9,563 nt of DNA from Oscillospiraceae bacterium (GTDB lineage Bacteria; Bacillota; Clostridia; Oscillospirales; Ruminococcaceae), in contig JAFUQL010000089.1 of NCBI GenBank assembly GCA_017472375.1, positions 1 to 9,563 on the forward strand, written 5' to 3'. Below are positions 6,791-9,563 of this stretch, piece by piece. The notes below the pieces were generated by a model. That model made no database searches. It had not been told where the DNA came from and saw only the letters and a program-made list of their open reading frames with translations. Both the position numbers and the translations under genes were made by a program. Every line of letters begins with the position of its first letter. Within the stretch, counting starts at the first letter, position 1.

Positions 6791-6850
6791 AAAGAATATC
6801 TTTTTTGCGCGGCGGTCTGCCGCCCGCATCCCGTATACGGAGGGCCTTTC

Positions 6851-7267
6851 ATGGGCATTGAATACAGAAACTACTTTTCACTGGAGGACTACACTGCTCT
6901 GCGGGAGTCCGTCGGCTGGGCGCCGCTGTGCCCGGAGCAGGTGCAGAACGGCCTGGACAACGCCGCCCTGCTCACCGGCTGCTACGACGGTGACCGGCTC
7001 ATCGGCTGTACCCGCCTGCTGTGGGACGGCGGCGTCATCGCCTACCTGGGCGATGTGATGGTCAGCCCAGGCTATCAGGACCACGGCATCGGCCATACGC
7101 TGGTGCGCCGGAACATCGACTTTCTCAACAGCCAGCTCAAAGAGGGCTGGAAGATCAAACTGGTGCTGTTTACCCTGCCGGGGCTGGAATCCTTCTACAC
7201 CGAGCTGGGCTTTTCCCAGCGCCCCAACGACCGCGCCGGCGCAGGCATGGACCTGTGGCTCGGCTGA
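6851..7267 (+). CDS. GNAT family N-acetyltransferase
   Basis: This 138-residue protein is a single-domain GNAT enzyme, expected to move an acetyl group from acetyl-CoA to an amine on an unknown small molecule or protein. Motif A is clear: LGDVMVSPGYQDHGIGHTLV (66-85) with the acetyl-CoA pyrophosphate-binding Q-x-x-G-x-G at Gln76, Gly79 and Gly81. A motif B-like stretch, FYTELGF (115-121), carries the commonly conserved Tyr116. The ATG at 6851 follows GGAGGG (6839-6844) with a 6-nt gap. It is a single-gene transcript, with its own promoter upstream and a strong terminator downstream. The substrate cannot be read from the sequence. No signal peptide or membrane segment is visible, so it is cytoplasmic. 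Confidence 0.92.
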   Translation: MGIEYRNYFSLEDYTALRESVGWAPLCPEQVQNGLDNAALLTGCYDGDRLIGCTRLLWDGGVIAYLGDVMVSPGYQDHGIGHTLVRRNIDFLNSQLKEGWKIKLVLFTLPGLESFYTELGFSQRPNDRAGAGMDLWLG

Positions 7268-7279
7268 TCCATCGCCTTC

Positions 7280-7309
7280 AGAGCCGCCTTCGGGCGGCTC
7301 TTTTGTTTT
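7280..7309 (+). terminator. Intrinsic terminator after the GNAT gene
   Basis: A 9-bp perfect stem (AGAGCCGCC/GGCGGCTCT) with a stable TTCG tetraloop is followed by TTTTGTTTTG. It starts 12 nt after the acetyltransferase stop codon. Confidence 0.95.
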
Positions 7310-7321
7310 GCCCGTTCCCCT

Positions 7322-7350
7322 TTTACCGGGCTTGACGGGCTGTGTATACT
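7322..7350 (+). promoter_or_regulatory. Candidate promoter for mtaB
   Basis: TTTACC (7322-7327, 4 of 6), a 17-nt spacer and TATACT (7345-7350, one mismatch) lie after the preceding terminator. Transcription would start at about 7355-7358, roughly 80 nt before the mtaB ATG. A nicer-looking TTGACG at 7332 is badly spaced from any -10. Confidence 0.5.
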
Positions 7351-7354
7351 TAAG

Positions 7355-7435
7355 ATGAGTTATTGTGGCAGGGTGCGCCCTGTTTCCCTTTGTGCCGGGT
7401 GCCGGCGCGGAGTTTTCCACAGTTTCTTTATATAA
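7355..7435 (+). CDS. Possible 26-codon leader ORF overlapping the mtaB start
   Basis: An ATG at 7355 opens a 26-codon frame that ends at TAA 7433-7435, whose last A is the first base of the mtaB ATG (TAATG). The predicted peptide starts MSYCGRVRPV and has a C-x2-C pair (Cys13, Cys16). The ATG falls almost at the predicted transcription start, and no Shine-Dalgarno precedes it, so translation would need a leaderless message. It is included because mtaB itself lacks a ribosome binding site and coupling would explain that. It may be chance. Confidence 0.25.
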   Translation: MSYCGRVRPVSLCAGCRRGVFHSFFI

Positions 7436-8763
7436 TGTTTAAAAGAAGCGAGCGTGACACCCTGCGAGTGAGTTTTTACACCCTGGGCTGCAAGGTGACT
7501 CAAAACGAGACCGGCGCCCTTGAGAACCTTCTGCGTCAGAACGGCTACACCATTGCCGAGCCGGGCGAGCCCGCGGATGTGTACATCGTGAACAGCTGCA
7601 CCGTTACCGCCAGCGGCGACCGCAAGAGCCGCCAGTGGCTGCGCCGCGCCAAGCGGGAAAACCCCGGCGCGGTCACCGTCCTCACCGGCTGCTATCCGCA
7701 GGCCTTCCCCGAGGAGGCCGCCAACGTACTGGAGGCCGACCTGGTGACCGGCAGCGCCAACCGCAGCAGCCTGCCCGCCAACATCCAGCGGGTGATGGAG
7801 AGCGGCGAGCGGCTGGTGGCCATCACCCCCCATCAGCGGGGCGAGGCCTTTGAGGAGCTGCCCATGGAGCGGCAGCCCGGCCACACCCGGGCTTTCATCA
7901 AGGTGGAGGACGGCTGCAACCGCCAGTGCGCCTACTGCGTCATCCCCCGCGCCCGGGGCCTGGTGCGCAGCCGCAGCGAGGAGAGCGTGGTCAAAGAGCT
8001 GGAGACGCTGGCCGCCGGCGGCTACAAGGAGGTGGTGCTGGCGGGCATCAACCTGCCCAGCTACGGGCTGGACACCGGCACCCGGCTGATCGACCTGATC
8101 GAGCGCTGCGCGCAGGTGGAGGGCATCGAGCGCATCCGCCTGGGCAGCCTGGAGCCCGACCTGCTGAGCGATGAGGACATCGCCCGCATGGCTAAGGTCA
8201 AGGAGCTGTGTCCCCAGTTCCACCTGTCTCTGCAGAGCGGCTGCACCGCCACCCTGCGCCGGATGCGCCGCACCTACACCGCCGGGCAGTACGCCGACAC
8301 CATGGCCCGTCTGCGCGCCGCCTACGGCGAGGCGAACGTCAGCTTCACCACCGATGTGATCGTGGGCTTCCCCGGTGAGACCGAGGAGGAATTCGCCGAG
8401 AGCATGGCCTTTGTGCAGCAGGCCGGCTTTTTGAAGGTACACGTCTTCCCCTACTCCCGCCGCAGCGGCACCCCCGCCGCCGACTTCCCGGACCAGATCC
8501 CCGAAGAGGTAAAGGCGCAGCGCGCCCGCCGGCTGCAGACCGCAGCAGACGAGGTGCGCGCCCGCGTGGTGGCTGCCATGGAGGGCATGGCCGAGGAGAT
8601 CCTGCTGGAAACGCCTCTGTCCTCCACCACCTTCACCGGATATACCCGGCTGTATGTGCCGGTCACCGTCCGGGCGGCCGGGCACGTCTCCGGCGAGATC
8701 CTGCCGGTGCGGCTGGGCGCATGGGACGGCCAGCGCTGCCGTGCTGAGCTCGCAGAGGGCTGA
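7435..8763 (+). CDS. mtaB: tRNA (t6A37) methylthiotransferase MtaB
   Basis: MtaB is a radical-SAM enzyme that adds a methylthio group to t6A at position 37 of tRNAs reading ANN codons. From the ATG at 7435 it has 442 residues. The N-terminal MTTase domain has YTLGCKV (Cys19), NSCTVT (Cys55) and TGCYPQ (Cys86), ligands of the auxiliary [4Fe-4S] cluster. The radical-SAM cluster motif is DGCNRQCAYC (Cys161, Cys165, Cys168), followed by the GINLPSYG and DVIVGFPGET segments of the SAM barrel. A TRAM-like RNA-binding tail ends the protein (about 380-442). The frame stays open upstream to a TTG at 7363, but those 24 residues do not look like family sequence. No Shine-Dalgarno precedes 7435; a GTG at 7468 is another possible start but also has none. 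MtaB is preferred over MiaB because of the LGCKV and PRARG signatures. It is a single-gene unit between two promoters, with no clear terminator after it. Confidence 0.95.
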   Translation: MFKRSERDTLRVSFYTLGCKVTQNETGALENLLRQNGYTIAEPGEPADVYIVNSCTVTASGDRKSRQWLRRAKRENPGAVTVLTGCYPQAFPEEAANVLEADLVTGSANRSSLPANIQRVMESGERLVAITPHQRGEAFEELPMERQPGHTRAFIKVEDGCNRQCAYCVIPRARGLVRSRSEESVVKELETLAAGGYKEVVLAGINLPSYGLDTGTRLIDLIERCAQVEGIERIRLGSLEPDLLSDEDIARMAKVKELCPQFHLSLQSGCTATLRRMRRTYTAGQYADTMARLRAAYGEANVSFTTDVIVGFPGETEEEFAESMAFVQQAGFLKVHVFPYSRRSGTPAADFPDQIPEEVKAQRARRLQTAADEVRARVVAAMEGMAEEILLETPLSSTTFTGYTRLYVPVTVRAAGHVSGEILPVRLGAWDGQRCRAELAEG

Positions 8764-8812
8764 TCTCCCAGCGGAATGAGACGATTTTCCAGATAAACCG
8801 CTCCGCCAGCCC

Positions 8813-8841
8813 TTGCAACTGTTCAGCGGCTATGTTATTCT
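8813..8841 (+). promoter_or_regulatory. Candidate promoter for the [FeFe] hydrogenase gene
   Basis: TTGCAA (8813-8818), a 17-nt spacer and TATTCT (8836-8841) give a plausible sigma-A promoter 50 nt after the mtaB stop. It would yield a leader of about 95 nt before the hydrogenase ATG. Confidence 0.6.
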
Positions 8842-8856
8842 TTTGTCAGTCCCGGG

Positions 8857-8873
8857 GGGCCGCGCGGCGGCCC
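8857..8873 (+). other. GC hairpin in the hydrogenase leader
   Basis: GGGCCGC (8857-8863), loop GCG and GCGGCCC (8867-8873) form a perfect 7-bp stem. No T tract follows, so it is not a standard terminator. It would sit close to the 5' end of the predicted transcript and could protect the message. Confidence 0.5.
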
Positions 8874-8900
8874 TCGTAAAGCCTTGTGTGATGCGCCACC

Positions 8901-8920
8901 AAGTTTGCCCGGGCGAGCTT
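8901..8920 (+). other. Hairpin directly ahead of the hydrogenase ribosome binding site
   Basis: As RNA, AAGUUUGC (8901-8908) pairs over eight positions, two of them G-U, with GCGAGCUU (8913-8920) around a CCGG loop. It ends six bases before TAAGGAG (8927-8933), so it leaves the ribosome binding site free in this form, but an alternative fold could affect it. Confidence 0.4.
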
Positions 8921-8942
8921 TGTGTATAAGGAGTTACGAAAC

Positions 8943-9563
8943 ATGAGAGGAATCTACACCCCCGTGACCGACGTGCGCCGCAAGGTGTTCACCGAGGTCG
9001 CCCGAATGTCCTATCAGGGCGGTACCTCTTCCGACTATGCCGACCAGATGCGGAAGCTGCCCTACAAGATCATCCCCGGCGAGGAGGGCGTGCACAACCA
9101 GAACATCTTCCTGGAGCGCGCCATCGTGTCCGAACGGATCCGCCTGGCCATGGGCCTGCCTCTGCGCCCCATCAATGAGCAGGTGTCCACCACCGAGGGT
9201 CTGGAGCACAGCGTCATCGCCGACAAATACTACGATCCCCCGCTGATCAACGTGATCAAATTTGCCTGCAACCAGTGCCCCGAAAAGGTGGTGCAGGTCA
9301 GCCGTATGTGCCAGGGCTGCCTGGCGCACCCCTGCCATGAGGTCTGCCCCAAGAACGCCATCTCCTTCAAGGGCGGTCGTTCGGTGATCGATCAGGATCT
9401 GTGCATCAAGTGCGGCAAGTGCGTCACCGCCTGCCCCTACAACGCCATCGTCAAGACCGAGCGCCCCTGCGCCGCCGCCTGCGGCATGGGCGCCATCAAG
9501 AGCGACGCGCTGGGCCGCGCCGACATCGACTACGACAAGTGCGTGTCCTGCGGTATGTGTCTG
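8943..9563 (+). CDS. Monomeric [FeFe] hydrogenase, group B-like; N-terminal part only
   Basis: The first 207 codons are visible and the frame is open at the right edge. The N-terminal 105 residues (MRGIYTPVTDVRRKVFTEVA at the start) match my recollection of monomeric group B clostridial [FeFe] hydrogenases. A cysteine-rich ferredoxin-like region follows, with C109-x2-C112, a cluster set C123, C126, C131, C135-Pro, a classical C154-x2-C-x2-C-x3-C164-Pro, then C176 and C180, and the start of another set at C200, C203 and C206. These would carry electrons to the H-cluster domain, which lies beyond the window, so the catalytic cysteines are not seen. The likely role is proton reduction or H2 oxidation with ferredoxin in fermentation; some group B enzymes are thought to be sensory. 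The ATG at 8943 has TAAGGAG (8927-8933) 9 nt upstream. Without the C-terminus another multi-cluster Fe-S protein cannot be excluded. Confidence 0.82.
   Translation, partial: MRGIYTPVTDVRRKVFTEVARMSYQGGTSSDYADQMRKLPYKIIPGEEGVHNQNIFLERAIVSERIRLAMGLPLRPINEQVSTTEGLEHSVIADKYYDPPLINVIKFACNQCPEKVVQVSRMCQGCLAHPCHEVCPKNAISFKGGRSVIDQDLCIKCGKCVTACPYNAIVKTERPCAAACGMGAIKSDALGRADIDYDKCVSCGMCL

Noticed and set aside
7360..8685. Minus-strand open frame of 441 codons opposite mtaB
   Set aside because: Antisense shadow of mtaB with biased composition and no ribosome binding site.
1..9563. Search for CRISPR arrays, IS ends, tRNA genes, toxin-antitoxin or phage defence modules
   Set aside because: No regularly spaced repeats, transposase, cloverleaf, or defence-type gene pair was seen; the genes are housekeeping or metabolic. 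The small NTPase lacks any partner that would suggest a defence system.

Overview
The window looks like ordinary chromosomal DNA from a GC-rich, anaerobic Clostridia-type Firmicute. The closest feel is the Faecalibacterium/Gemmiger/Subdoligranulum side of Oscillospiraceae, but that placement is inference. Supporting signs are AGGAGG-type ribosome binding sites, TTGACA/TATAAT-like promoters, the linkage of a DUF512 radical-SAM gene to der, a zinc-ribbon type L32, and a [FeFe] hydrogenase gene. There are no rRNA or tRNA genes, insertion sequences, phage genes, CRISPR arrays or obvious foreign islands. I did not find a convincing new multi-gene system.

Left part, all on the minus strand (read right to left): dacF-type D,D-carboxypeptidase (5434-6597); pgi (3967-5301, with its own promoter) followed by a small P-loop NTPase gene (3505-3909) that ends at a strong terminator; then a clear promoter for yceD (2863-3363) and rpmF (2656-2838), which end at another terminator; then a DUF512/PDZ radical-SAM protein (1268-2569); then der (1114 to the left edge, C-terminus missing). 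The set mixes ribosome biogenesis (yceD, rpmF, der), glycolysis (pgi) and peptidoglycan trimming (dacF).

The strand switches in a 253-bp divergent region (6598-6850). It holds a plus-strand promoter, an inverted repeat over the -10, a tandem 11-bp pyrimidine repeat and a GC hairpin.

Right part, plus strand: a GNAT acetyltransferase (6851-7267) with a strong terminator; mtaB, a tRNA methylthiotransferase (7435-8763), whose start overlaps the stop of a possible 26-codon leader ORF; and the first 207 codons of a monomeric group B-like [FeFe] hydrogenase (8943 to the right edge), preceded by a promoter and a leader with two hairpins.

The items most worth a second look are the uncharacterised small NTPase behind pgi, the DUF512 radical-SAM protein beside der, the mtaB leader ORF and the structured hydrogenase leader.
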